47,372 nucleotides of DNA from Ruminococcus sp. (lineage in GTDB: Bacteria > Bacillota > Clostridia > Oscillospirales > Ruminococcaceae), in contig JAFSBM010000229.1 of NCBI GenBank assembly GCA_017437285.1, forward strand, positions 1 through 47,372, in the 5' to 3' direction. The position numbers were made by a program, and so were the translations under genes. The notes beneath the pieces are model-generated. The model worked only from the letters and a program-made list of their open reading frames with translations. It was not told the origin of the DNA and ran no database searches. Positions 16,811 to 24,559 of this stretch are shown here, one piece after another. How positions within the stretch are numbered: position 1 is the stretch's first letter; each line of letters opens with the position of its first letter.

Positions 16811-17533
16811 TTATTTGTAGCCGTAAATAATATATACTTTTTCATTTTCATCGTATTCAAGGGGAATTGAATATTTATTCATAAGTGTGAGAAATTCAGC
16901 TGTATAGTCGTGGTGGTTTTTTTCGGCATCCATTAAATTTCCCTTATGGATATATTCATCAAAAGCAGGCTGAACTTTTACCCATTCAATTAAGTTAAAC
17001 TGATAAAAGTTGAAGCTTTCGGCATCATAGGATGTACCTAAGAGCAAATCCTGTGGTTCCTGGTCAATTCGCTTATAATCATAAGGAAGTGCAGCAGGCA
17101 TTTCCTTTGTCATAGCGTGGAGAAATTCATTCCATTTGGTGGAATTCATATATGACACAAGATTTCTTTCCGCAATAATCTTCTGTAATTTTTCGTTGCA
17201 GGATTTTTTATTGTTGTATTTCCCGTCGGAAATTTCATTAATTAATTTCCGGATTGGTTTTATATAGCTGTCATTTTTTATTTCATAGGCTGAAACAATG
17301 TGATATTGTCCGATTAAGCTGTTATTTCTTGAAATATAGTAAATAAACTGTAATTGATACAAATTGAGTTCAGCAATAAAATGAATTGAATTCTGAAATT
17401 TCACATCAATTATTCTGCCATTTGCAGCCGTTTCCTCGTTTATTTCCTGAATAATACCATTTATGAAATTAATATTTTCAATAATTTCTGATTTTATTTT
17501 ATTGTACCATTCATCATATACAAATTTATTCAT
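16811..17533 (-). CDS. Uncharacterised 240-aa cytoplasmic protein
   Basis: I do not recognise the family. The protein has no signal peptide or membrane segment. The N-terminal half is rich in Asn, Ile and Tyr, with a possible helical stretch. The C-terminal half holds a more conserved-looking segment (STKWNEFLHAM, YDYKRIDQEP, FNFYQFNLIEWVKVQP) of a kind seen in some small immunity-like proteins, but I cannot place it. It lies 17 nt after the tlpA fragment and is probably co-transcribed with ccdA and tlpA. Base and codon use looks more AT-rich than its neighbours, which could mean acquisition. Confidence 0.75.
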   Translation of the reverse strand: MNKFVYDEWYNKIKSEIIENINFINGIIQEINEETAANGRIIDVKFQNSIHFIAELNLYQLQFIYYISRNNSLIGQYHIVSAYEIKNDSYIKPIRKLINEISDGKYNNKKSCNEKLQKIIAERNLVSYMNSTKWNEFLHAMTKEMPAALPYDYKRIDQEPQDLLLGTSYDAESFNFYQFNLIEWVKVQPAFDEYIHKGNLMDAEKNHHDYTAEFLTLMNKYSIPLEYDENEKVYIIYGYK

Positions 17534-17550
17534 CGTATTTTCACCTGTCT

Positions 17551-17847
17551 TTATTTATTGTAAATCATATCAATTCCCTTTTGGAGAATATCGCCGCTTA
17601 TTGCACCTGTGGCATAGGTAACGAAATTTCCGTCAGCATCAATAAAGAAAGTTGTGGGGAGAGAGTATACACCATATTTCATTGACGCATCGGAGTCGTT
17701 GTCGTAATATACAGGAAAACTATAACCTGTGGATTTTATAAATTCCGAGGCAATTTCAACTGTTTCCCGTGAGCCGTCGGTGGAATTGACCATAATGAAA
17801 TTTATATCCTCGCCAAGTTCCAGATATTTTTCATTGAAATCAGGCAT
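17551..17847 (-). CDS. TlpA/ResA-like thioredoxin-fold protein, C-terminal part after in-frame stop
   Basis: This 98-aa reading carries the second half of a thioredoxin fold: MPDFNEKY, the VNSTDG strand and the cis-proline loop GVYSLPTTFFIDADG. It starts with an ATG directly after the TAA (17850-17848) that ends the N-terminal part, in the same frame. Across the stop the reading is CGPCKM-stop-MPDF, where family members have CxxE-MPDF, so a single GAA-to-TAA change explains it. Alone it lacks the CxxC and would not be a redox enzyme. Restart at the adjacent ATG, read-through or a sequencing error are alternatives. Confidence 0.7.
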   Translation of the reverse strand: MPDFNEKYLELGEDINFIMVNSTDGSRETVEIASEFIKSTGYSFPVYYDNDSDASMKYGVYSLPTTFFIDADGNFVTYATGAISGDILQKGIDMIYNK

Positions 17848-18150
17848 TTACATTTTACACGGACCGCACCAGCTTGCCCAGAAATTCAGCACAACGGGTT
17901 TACCCTTAAAATCCGAGAGATGAACAGGATTTCCGTCAATATCATATACAGTAAAATCGGGGGCGACAATTTTTTCAGCCGATTGTTCCGAGGAATTGCC
18001 GGATGAAGAATCTGAGCTTGTCTGAGAAGTTTGGGCTGCAAGCTGCTGTGACTCCACTTTATCGCCAAGTTTATTGTAAAGCACAGATGCACCGCCAATG
18101 AGTAAAATAAGTAAAACCGAAAGAATAACAAGAGTTTTTTTGCTTTTCAT
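17848..18150 (-). CDS. TlpA/ResA-like thiol-disulfide oxidoreductase, N-terminal part truncated by a stop codon
   Basis: This 100-aa reading has an N-terminal membrane anchor (about residues 6-25), a Ser/Gln-rich linker (about 33-60), the domain start [14 protein letters not shown] and the active site WCGPC (C95, C98). It stops two residues later. The intact protein would be an extracytoplasmic thioredoxin-like reductase of about 199 aa receiving electrons from CcdA, whose gene ends 9 nt upstream. Its start has AAGGAG at good spacing. The fragment keeps the CxxC but lacks most of the fold, so it is probably inactive unless the stop is bypassed. Confidence 0.75.
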   Translation of the reverse strand: MKSKKTLVILSVLLILLIGGASVLYNKLGDKVESQQLAAQTSQTSSDSSSGNSSEQSAEKIVAPDFTVYDIDGNPVHLSDFKGKPVVLNFWASWCGPCKM

Positions 18151-18159
18151 AATATCTCC

Positions 18160-18822
18160 TTATCCGAGAATTGCCAGTAATCTGCCAATTGTTCCTGTTG
18201 CCATAAGTACTCCCACAATGATTAGAAATACACCGCAAATCTTGTTTATGATGTTGTAATTCCGCTTGATAAAGCTGAACACGGATTTCAGATAATCAAT
18301 GAGAACAGCACTTATAATGAAAGGGATTCCAAGTCCGAGAGAGTAGACGAGGAGCATTAACATTCCCTTTAAAACTTGTCCCTCCTGTGATGCCATCATA
18401 AGTGCTGAGCCTAAAAATGCACCTACACAGGGCGTCCAGCCAATTGAAAAAATGATACCGAACAGCACAGCGGAAAAGAAATTCATATTTGATTTATCGA
18501 GATTACTGTTCATTCCCTTGAAAAATTTAATTTGAAAAACGCCTAAATAATTAAGTCCGAAAAGGATAACAATAAGTCCCGAAATAATATCGACTATAGT
18601 CTGATGTTCTTTGAAAAAGCTGCCCACAGTACCTGCAAGAGCACCCATTACCATAAAAATAGCAGTAAAACCTGTTACAAATCCCACGGCACATAAAAGA
18701 GTTTTTTTGGTACTTCGTTCTCCGCCTCCTGCAAAGTAGGTGATATATATAGGTAACATAGGGAGCAGACAAGGTGAAATAAAAGTAATTATTCCCTCTA
18801 AAAAAGCTACAATATATTGCAT
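18160..18822 (-). CDS. ccdA: CcdA-type thiol-disulfide interchange membrane protein
   Basis: This six-helix membrane protein of 220 aa passes reducing equivalents from cytoplasmic thioredoxin to extracytoplasmic thioredoxin-like partners. The redox cysteines are visible as C18 (ISPCLLPMLP) and C132 (GWTPCVGAF), the two hallmarks of the CcdA/DsbD-beta family. Its partner would be the split tlpA-like gene immediately downstream. It is first in the minus-strand operon, right after the tmRNA terminator. Confidence 0.92.
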   Translation of the reverse strand: MQYIVAFLEGIITFISPCLLPMLPIYITYFAGGGERSTKKTLLCAVGFVTGFTAIFMVMGALAGTVGSFFKEHQTIVDIISGLIVILFGLNYLGVFQIKFFKGMNSNLDKSNMNFFSAVLFGIIFSIGWTPCVGAFLGSALMMASQEGQVLKGMLMLLVYSLGLGIPFIISAVLIDYLKSVFSFIKRNYNIINKICGVFLIIVGVLMATGTIGRLLAILG

Positions 18823-18852
18823 TAAATCCTCCTAAAATAGACTTTTATGAAA

Positions 18853-18890
18853 AAACGCTATAAATCGGGAAAATCCGAAATATAGCGTTT
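18853..18890 (-). terminator. tmRNA terminator
   Basis: On the minus strand AAACGCTATA and TATAGCGTTT pair with an inner CGG/CCG extension, followed by TTTC. It begins 6 nt after the CCA end of the tmRNA. Confidence 0.85.
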
Positions 18891-18895
18891 GCGGT

Positions 18896-19266
18896 TGGTG
18901 GAGGCGAGGAGAATTGAACTCCTGTCCGAAAACCCATTCATGCAACTTTCTACGAGCGTAGTTTATCTACTGAAATTCCCCAAGCAAGCCGCCGATAAAC
19001 AGGCTGAAAGCTCAGGTAGTCCGAATACAATCAAGCGGAACGGACACTCCGCAGGATCGTTCACCGTTAGTCGATGCCCATGTGAAAGCCACGGTACTCA
19101 ATCACAGGACAGAAGCAGACTTAAGCTGCTACCAGTGCACTATTTCTAGTAACTGTAATGTTATTTCTTGCGTTTATATTTAAACGTGGTGCAGTTTAAG
19201 GAGATTACACCGAAGCTCCGCTCGCTTATCACACTTCAAGATCCCCGTCGAAACCTTTACGCCCCC
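18896..19266 (-). ncRNA. ssrA: Transfer-messenger RNA
   Basis: This is a 371-nt tmRNA that rescues stalled ribosomes. The 5' end GGGGGCGTAAAGGTTTCGACGGGG and the 3' end (GGTTCAATTC-like T arm, then CGCCTCCACCA with encoded CCA) pair in a 7-bp acceptor stem with one G-U. The tag reading frame most likely resumes at GCA (19171-19169) and ends at TAA (19123-19121), giving ARNNITVTRNSALVAA. The LVAA end fits the hydrophobic C-terminus required by ClpXP. The chain is one piece, not permuted. Confidence 0.96.
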
Positions 19267-19338
19267 ATACATGGTATAAGGTGAGCATATGGGTTACTTT
19301 AATGTGTTTAGATATTATTCTTCAACTCAACCATAAAT

Positions 19339-19367
19339 ATTATAGCACAAATCAGAGGTGTTGTAAA
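19339..19367 (-). promoter_or_regulatory. Candidate tmRNA precursor promoter
   Basis: TTTACA (19367-19362), 17 nt, TATAAT (19344-19339) with an upstream TG. It would start about 65 nt before the mature 5' end, leaving a leader for RNase P to remove. A weaker TTAAAG/TTATAC pair lies closer to the mature end. Confidence 0.5.
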
Positions 19368-19466
19368 TAGTTTTCACAGAAATTTTATAAATTATTTTAT
19401 GGGGCAGGGGATTTATGCGGAAAAAAGAGTGAATTTGTCGGAAACAAAAGATTTACACTAATATAA

Positions 19467-19497
19467 AACGCCGAACTTGAGATACAAATTCGGCGTT
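19467..19497 (-). terminator. pnp terminator
   Basis: AACGCCGAA pairs with TTCGGCGTT around a 13-nt loop 20 nt after the pnp stop on the minus strand, followed by TTATATT. Confidence 0.8.
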
Positions 19498-19516
19498 ATT
19501 ATTATTTTAGCAATAA

Positions 19517-21631
19517 TCAGGAATTTCTCTTTGCCTCGATATCAGCAAGAGCATCCTTGCGGGAGAGATTAATTCTGCCCTGACGGTCAATTTCAGTAAC
19601 CTTAACAACGATTTCATCGCCGATAGAAACAATATCTTCAACCTTGTCAACTCTTGATTTATCAAGCTTGGAGATATGAACAAGACCGTCCATACCGGGA
19701 ACGATTTCAACAAATGCACCGAAGTCCATAATGCGAACAACCTTACCTCTGTAGATTGCACCAACCTCAGGACCATTTGCAATTGTATCAACAATCTGGA
19801 GAGCCTTTTTAGCTTCGTTGCCGTTGATACCGCTGATAAATACATTACCCTCGTCGTTGATATCAATCTTTACGTTGCAGTCAGCAGAAATCTTCTGGAT
19901 AACCTTACCGCCCTGACCGATAACTTCACGAATCTTCTCAACGGGAACCTTAGTCTGGAGCATCTTAGGAGCGTACTCATTAACCTCTGAACGAGGTGCA
20001 GGAATAGCCTTAAGCATAATCTCGTCAAGGATGTAAAGACGAGCTTTTCTTGTCTTTTCAAATGCTTCCTTGATGATAGCAGGTGTAAGGCCGTCAACCT
20101 TGATATCAACCTGAATAGCTGTGATACCATTGTGAGTACCGCCAACCTTGAAGTCCATATCGCCGAAGAAGTCCTCAAGACCCTGAATATCAACCATAGT
20201 CATAAAGTCATCACTATCGGGGAGAGTGATAAGACCACAGGAGATACCTGCAACAGGAGCCTTAATCGGAACGCCCGCATCCATAAGAGCAAGAGTTGAA
20301 CCACAGATTGAACCCTGTGAAGTAGAACCGTTAGAGGAGAGAACCTCTGAAACGAGTCTTAGAGCATATGGGAATTCCTCAACAGAGGGGATAACAGGAG
20401 CAAGAGCTCTTTCAGCAAGAGCACCGTGACCGATTTCACGACGTCCGGGACCTCTGCTTGGCTTAGTTTCACCAACTGAATAGCTTGGGAAATTATACTG
20501 GTGCATATATCTCTTTGTGTCTTCCTCATCAAGACCGTCAATTCTCTGAGCCTCGCTTACAGGACCGAGAGTTGCAATTGTAAGAACCTGGGTCTGACCT
20601 CTTGTGAAAAGACCTGAACCGTGAACTCTTGGGAGTACGCCTGCCTCAGCAGCAAGAGGACGGATTTCATCAATACCTCTGCCGTCAACACGCTTGCCCT
20701 CGTAGAGCCATGCACGAACAATCTTCTTCTGGAGCTTGTAGATGCACTCGTCAATCATAGCAATCTTTTCAGGATACATTTCATCGAACTTAGCGTGAAT
20801 ATCATCAATAATCGGAGCAAGTCTTGCATCACGAACTGTCTTGTCATTTGTATCAAGAGCAACCTTTACACGGTCAGCAGCAAATGCCTCGATAGCATCA
20901 AACATATCGTGGTCAACGTCCATAGACTCGAAAGCGAACTTGGGCTTACCGATTTCCTTGCGGATATCGTCAATGAAAGCAACCATTTTCTTGATTTCCT
21001 CGTGACCTGTGAGGATACATTCAAGCATCTTATCCTCAGGAACTTCGTTAGCACCTGCCTCAATCATAACGATTTTTTCAGCAGAACCTGCAACTGTAAG
21101 AACGAGGTCAGTTTTAGCTCTCTGCTCAAGTGTTGGGTTGAGAACGATTTCACCGTCAACAAGACCAACATTGATGCTTGCAACAGGGCCGTTCCAAGGA
21201 ATATCGGAAATTGAAATAGCGATAGATGTAGCAATCATACCAGCGATTTCAGGTGAATTGTCAGGCTCAACAGCAAGAACAGTCATAACAACGGAAACGT
21301 CATTACGCATATCCTTAGGGAAAAGGGGACGGATAGGTCTGTCGACGCAGCGTGAAGTAAGAATTGCCTTTTCGCTGGGCTTACCCTCTCTCTTTGTGAA
21401 AGAACCTGGGATTTTGCCAACTGAATAGAGTCTTTCCTCGTAATCAACGGAAAGAGGGAAGAAGTCAACGCCTTCTCTGGGCTTTGCACTTGCAGTTACG
21501 TTAGCCATTACAACAGTTTCGCCGTAACGAACCCAGCAAGAGCCGTTGGAAAGACCGCAGGTCTTGCCTGTTTCAACAACGATAGGTCTGCCTGCATAAG
21601 TGGTTTCAAAAGTTCTGTAGTTTTCAAACAT
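19517..21631 (-). CDS. pnp: Polynucleotide phosphorylase
   Basis: This 704-aa exoribonuclease degrades RNA phosphorolytically from the 3' end. Two RNase PH-type domains (about 1-230 and 315-545) carry FTKREGKPSE, SRCVDRPIRPLF and the catalytic-core sequences RGPGRREIGHG, SNGSTSQGSICG and SDDFMTMVDIQGLEDFFGDM. A KH domain (about 550-610, VIGQGGKVIQKI) and a C-terminal S1 domain (about 620-690) follow. The start has GGAGG at good spacing. The leader holds a long hairpin (21664-21722) that could mediate autoregulation as in E. coli. It sits downstream of rpsO, the common bacterial pairing, but with a gene inserted between them. Confidence 0.98.
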   Translation of the reverse strand: MFENYRTFETTYAGRPIVVETGKTCGLSNGSCWVRYGETVVMANVTASAKPREGVDFFPLSVDYEERLYSVGKIPGSFTKREGKPSEKAILTSRCVDRPIRPLFPKDMRNDVSVVMTVLAVEPDNSPEIAGMIATSIAISISDIPWNGPVASINVGLVDGEIVLNPTLEQRAKTDLVLTVAGSAEKIVMIEAGANEVPEDKMLECILTGHEEIKKMVAFIDDIRKEIGKPKFAFESMDVDHDMFDAIEAFAADRVKVALDTNDKTVRDARLAPIIDDIHAKFDEMYPEKIAMIDECIYKLQKKIVRAWLYEGKRVDGRGIDEIRPLAAEAGVLPRVHGSGLFTRGQTQVLTIATLGPVSEAQRIDGLDEEDTKRYMHQYNFPSYSVGETKPSRGPGRREIGHGALAERALAPVIPSVEEFPYALRLVSEVLSSNGSTSQGSICGSTLALMDAGVPIKAPVAGISCGLITLPDSDDFMTMVDIQGLEDFFGDMDFKVGGTHNGITAIQVDIKVDGLTPAIIKEAFEKTRKARLYILDEIMLKAIPAPRSEVNEYAPKMLQTKVPVEKIREVIGQGGKVIQKISADCNVKIDINDEGNVFISGINGNEAKKALQIVDTIANGPEVGAIYRGKVVRIMDFGAFVEIVPGMDGLVHISKLDKSRVDKVEDIVSIGDEIVVKVTEIDRQGRINLSRKDALADIEAKRNS

Positions 21632-21663
21632 TATTTTTGCCTCCTAAAAAATTTTGATTTTTT

Positions 21664-21722
21664 CGGCTTTAGCAATAAACTCTGCACCCAATTCAAGGTG
21701 TACAGTTTAATGCTAAAAGCCG
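21664..21722 (-). promoter_or_regulatory. Long hairpin in the pnp leader
   Basis: On the minus strand CGGCTTTTAGCATTAAACT continues to a 6-7-nt loop and returns through AGTTTATTGCTAAAGCCG, giving an imperfect stem of about 25 bp ending 32 nt before the pnp ATG. In E. coli a long leader hairpin is cut by RNase III and PNPase then represses its own mRNA; a comparable role here is inferred from position only. The following U-run is weak, so a terminator is less likely. Confidence 0.6.
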
Positions 21723-21730
21723 TATATTTA

Positions 21731-21747
21731 CCTGTTTAATAAACAGG
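21731..21747 (-). terminator. Small hairpin after the membrane-anchored protein gene
   Basis: CCTGTTT and AAACAGG form a perfect 7-bp stem with a 3-nt loop just after the stop of the gene at 21750. Downstream sequence is only moderately U-rich (TAAATATA). It may be a weak terminator or an mRNA 3'-end stabiliser between that gene and pnp. Confidence 0.45.
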
Positions 21748-21749
21748 GA

Positions 21750-22277
21750 TTAATTAAGGTAAAAACTTTCAATCCATTTAATCATGGATTCCTCATATTG
21801 TGTTCTTTCAAGAGCAGGACATCCTGTTGAAACGCTGTAAACAGCACTATCATTTTTAAAGATAGCATCAATTCTGAAAATTTCACCGGATGAATTTGAA
21901 CCTTTAGCTCTGTAATAATATCCTCCGTTTACTTCAACGGGATTAACAGGTTCGCCGTTTATAGTAAGGTTATTGAGGTATGTTTTCAAGTCAAGGCTTG
22001 AAATGTCAGCAGAACTCATACCTTTTTTAGCAACGCTGAAAAACACCTCATCTTTTGAATAGCAAGCAATCTGTTCTGTTCCAAGGGAAGTAGAATAAAG
22101 CTGTGTTGATGATTCAAGAGCTTCGGGAAGTTTTACACTGAATTCGCTGTGAGAAACATTAACCCACTTTGAACTGTCATTCAAGTCAATTTTGTTAGCA
22201 GAAGCCACCATAAATATTATTACAGCACAAATTGCAACTGCGATTACTGAAACTGATATAAGAATTATTTTTTTCAT
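21750..22277 (-). CDS. Membrane-anchored extracytoplasmic protein of unknown function
   Basis: This 175-aa protein has one N-terminal membrane segment (about residues 3-25, no lipobox cysteine) and an extracytoplasmic domain of about 145 residues. That domain resembles a compact beta-rich fold around HSEFSVKLPEALE, YYYRAKGSNSSGEIFRIDAIFKND and a C-terminal YEESMIKWIESFYL helix. I do not recognise a named family; the layout recalls small PsbP/DUF-like lipoproteins. It lies between rpsO and pnp, an unusual insertion in a normally tight pair, and has its own AAAGGAC ribosome-binding site. Confidence 0.8.
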   Translation of the reverse strand: MKKIILISVSVIAVAICAVIIFMVASANKIDLNDSSKWVNVSHSEFSVKLPEALESSTQLYSTSLGTEQIACYSKDEVFFSVAKKGMSSADISSLDLKTYLNNLTINGEPVNPVEVNGGYYYRAKGSNSSGEIFRIDAIFKNDSAVYSVSTGCPALERTQYEESMIKWIESFYLN

Positions 22278-22318
22278 AAATAATTAGTCCTTTAATTTAA
22301 GTAATGATTTTAGACTTA

Positions 22319-22345
22319 AAGGCAGAAGGGAAGCCCCTCTGCCTT
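22319..22345 (-). terminator. rpsO terminator hairpin
   Basis: AAGGCAGAGGGG pairs with CCCTTCTGCCTT (one mismatch) across a 3-nt loop 12 nt after the rpsO stop, followed by TTAAG. The U-run is short, so partial read-through into the next gene is possible. Confidence 0.6.
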
Positions 22346-22356
22346 CGCAAACGGAA

Positions 22357-22623
22357 TTACTTACGGAGACCGAGCTTCTCAACGATAGCACGGTATCTGT
22401 TGATATCCTTCTTCTTGAGGTATGCAAGAAGGTTACGTCTGTGACCTACCATCTTGAGAAGACCTCTTCTGGAGTGATGATCGTTCTTGTGGATCTTAAG
22501 GTGAGCGTTAAGGTCATTGATTCTCTTTGTGAGAATAGCAACCTGAACTTCAGGAGATCCTGTGTCGTTTGCGCTGGTTCTGTTAGCCTCGATAACGGCT
22601 GTTTTTTCTTCTTTCAGTAACAT
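22357..22623 (-). CDS. rpsO: Small ribosomal subunit protein uS15
   Basis: This 88-aa ribosomal protein binds 16S rRNA in the platform. It has the family segments [27 protein letters not shown] and [11 protein letters not shown]. The ATG at 22623-22621 is chosen because it gives the normal family length and has GAGGTG 7 nt upstream; an in-frame extension to 22806 runs through the promoter and has no homology. Its promoter lies at 22739-22711. Confidence 0.97.
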   Translation of the reverse strand: MLLKEEKTAVIEANRTSANDTGSPEVQVAILTKRINDLNAHLKIHKNDHHSRRGLLKMVGHRRNLLAYLKKKDINRYRAIVEKLGLRK

Positions 22624-22710
22624 TGAAAGCACCTCATATAAATATATTCCGTTAACGTAGAGTAAGGTGATAATTGAGGACAAGCCTGACTCCAAGTACA
22701 CGGTGTTTAT

Positions 22711-22739
22711 ATTATAACACATAAAAAACGATTTGTAAA
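22711..22739 (-). promoter_or_regulatory. rpsO: rpsO promoter
   Basis: TTTACA (22739-22734), 17 nt, TATAAT (22716-22711) with an upstream TG, on the minus strand. The roughly 80-nt leader that follows contains GC-rich segments and could hold an S15 autoregulatory structure, but I could not define one. Confidence 0.7.
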
Positions 22740-22816
22740 GGGATTTTTGAAATTTTTTCAAAAAAATTTCGTGGAAGAAGCTGCAAAAAGTAAAAGAAAA
22801 AATCAATTAAAACATA

Positions 22817-22845
22817 TTGACGTTTAGTGAGAAATATTATATAAT
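22817..22845 (+). promoter_or_regulatory. Promoter of the rpe-rnf operon
   Basis: TTGACG (22817-22822), 17 nt, TATAAT (22840-22845), giving a start only about 15-25 nt before the ribosome-binding site AAAGGA (22868-22873). Confidence 0.75.
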
Positions 22846-22884
22846 TATATATAGGGATAATCAGTGTAAAGGAATGATTTGAAT

Positions 22885-23559
22885 ATGAAAACTGAAGTAT
22901 CGGTTTCTGTTTTAAGTGCAAATCCTCTTGAATTCGGAAATGAAATCAAGAAGATTGAAAAATCAGGTGCGGAAATGATACATTATGATGTTATGGACGG
23001 AATTTTTGTCAATAATATTACTTTCGGAATTCCGCTTCTGAAAAGCATGAAGGGCAAAACAAAATGTATCCTTGACGTTCATCTGATGATACAGGAGCCA
23101 TTAAAATATGTAGATGATTTTGCAGATGCAGGTGCTGATATAATCACATTCCACATTGAAAGCGGAAGTGACGTGGCTGAAACTATAGCCGCAATCCGCA
23201 GAAAAGGCGTAAAAGCCGCTGTATCTATAAAGCCGAATACTCCTGCTGAGGCGGTATATCCATATATAAACGATGTGGATATGGTACTTGTAATGACAGT
23301 TGAACCCGGCTTCGGTGGCCAAAAATTCATGGATATGAGTAAAAAAATCTCGGCTATAAGACAATATGCCGATGTAAACAGAACCACAGCCGCACCTCTG
23401 GACATACAGGTTGACGGCGGAATTGACAATGTCACAGCTGCTCTTGTAAAAAATGCGGGAGCAAATATTCTTGTATCGGGCAGTTACCTGTTCAGAGCAG
23501 AGAATATGGCTGATGCAGTACGAACATTAAAGGAAGATAATTCAACAAATGCAGAATAA
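22885..23559 (+). CDS. rpe: Ribulose-phosphate 3-epimerase
   Basis: This TIM-barrel enzyme interconverts ribulose-5-phosphate and xylulose-5-phosphate. It shows the family motifs SVLSANPLEF (usually SILSAD), HYDVMDGIFVNNITFG, DVHLMI, VLVMTVEPGFGGQKF and VDGGI, with catalytic Asp residues in MDG and VDG. About 224 aa. The ATG at 22885 is used; a TTG at 22879 in frame sits nearer the AAAGGA site (22868-22873) and is a real alternative adding two residues. The end overlaps the RnfD-like gene by 11 nt, linking it translationally to the membrane module. Confidence 0.93.
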   Translation: MKTEVSVSVLSANPLEFGNEIKKIEKSGAEMIHYDVMDGIFVNNITFGIPLLKSMKGKTKCILDVHLMIQEPLKYVDDFADAGADIITFHIESGSDVAETIAAIRRKGVKAAVSIKPNTPAEAVYPYINDVDMVLVMTVEPGFGGQKFMDMSKKISAIRQYADVNRTTAAPLDIQVDGGIDNVTAALVKNAGANILVSGSYLFRAENMADAVRTLKEDNSTNAE

Positions 23560-24559
23560 AACCAAATCACAGCGATTTATATGGATTGACATAATGCTGA
23601 CGCTTCTGACTCTTGCAGTAATGAATTTTTTCTACTGCGGAATCAGAACTGTTGTCCTTGGGGGAATATGCGTTGCAGTATCAATGGCGGCTGAAATAAT
23701 ATCGCTCCGCCTGATGCACAGAAGATTTACAGCAGATGACCTGACCTGTATATCCGACGCATTAATACTTTTTCTTATGCTGCCTGCCGTAATTGATTTC
23801 AGAATGGCAGGAATAGCCTGTATTTTTGCAGCTGTTGCAGCAAAAAATATTTTCGGCGGAAGAAGAAATATGATATTTTCACCTGCCGCCGCAGGATATG
23901 TATTTCTCTTTACCTCGTGGAAGGGCAATCTGCTGATGTACAGTCAGCCTCACGTCCACACGGGAATTTTTGAAAAAGCGGAACATCTTGTAAATTCCGC
24001 AAGCAGTATATTCAATACAACAGGACGAATTGAATATACCGATTTTGAGATTTTAATGGGAAATGTCCCCGGACCTGTAGGAACAGGAAGTATACTTCTC
24101 CTTGCGGTTTCGGCTGTGATATTACTTTTAAGACGAGATATTTCAGCAGGTGCATTTATAGGAACATTTATGGGGACAGCCATACCTGCTATGCTTGTTC
24201 CTGTCTGCAATAATTCTCTTGAATCCCTTAAATATACTCTTTCTGCGAATATGGTGCTGTTTACTGCTATATACATTATATCAGATAAACGAATTGCACC
24301 AAGGCGAAATTATTACGCATTTTTCTACGGCTTTTTCATAGCTGCATTTTCCTATGTCCTTGTTCTCACAACGGCAAAGGAGAACGCAATTGTCATAGTA
24401 TCCCTTTTATTCACACCCGTAGGACTGGGCTTAAGAAATCTTGAAAAGAAGATTGACGGATTTGTAAAGGAAGAAAAGGATGCTGTGGAGCTGTGGGAGG
24501 CTATAAAAAGCGGCGAATATGTAATTCCCGAAGACGAGGAGGCTGTATATGAGGAATAA
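23549..24559 (+). CDS. RnfD/NqrB-like membrane subunit
   Basis: This 336-aa polytopic protein resembles RnfD: FSPAAAGYVFL, the segment FEILMGNVPGPVGTGSILLL (for LFGNIGGSLGETSALLLL) and a C-terminal multi-helix block. In RnfD an FMN is bound covalently to Thr in the motif SGATPL. The matching stretch here is NSASSI, putting S152 at that position, so covalent flavin attachment is doubtful. It overlaps rpe upstream and the RnfE-like gene downstream by 11 nt each. RnfB, RnfC and RnfG, needed for ferredoxin:NAD oxidoreductase activity, are absent from the window. Confidence 0.82.
   Translation: MQNKTKSQRFIWIDIMLTLLTLAVMNFFYCGIRTVVLGGICVAVSMAAEIISLRLMHRRFTADDLTCISDALILFLMLPAVIDFRMAGIACIFAAVAAKNIFGGRRNMIFSPAAAGYVFLFTSWKGNLLMYSQPHVHTGIFEKAEHLVNSASSIFNTTGRIEYTDFEILMGNVPGPVGTGSILLLAVSAVILLLRRDISAGAFIGTFMGTAIPAMLVPVCNNSLESLKYTLSANMVLFTAIYIISDKRIAPRRNYYAFFYGFFIAAFSYVLVLTTAKENAIVIVSLLFTPVGLGLRNLEKKIDGFVKEEKDAVELWEAIKSGEYVIPEDEEAVYEE

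Noticed and set aside
17848-17850. Reading the TAA after CxxC as recoding (selenocysteine or similar)
   Set aside because: Selenocysteine uses UGA, and family members have Glu at this position; a one-base nonsense change is simpler.
20621-21214. Long plus-strand reading frame inside pnp
   Set aside because: It is opposite a highly conserved gene, and its composition follows from pnp codon use.
22624-22806. N-terminal extension of S15 to 22806
   Set aside because: It runs through the promoter, has no homology to S15 and lacks a ribosome-binding site.
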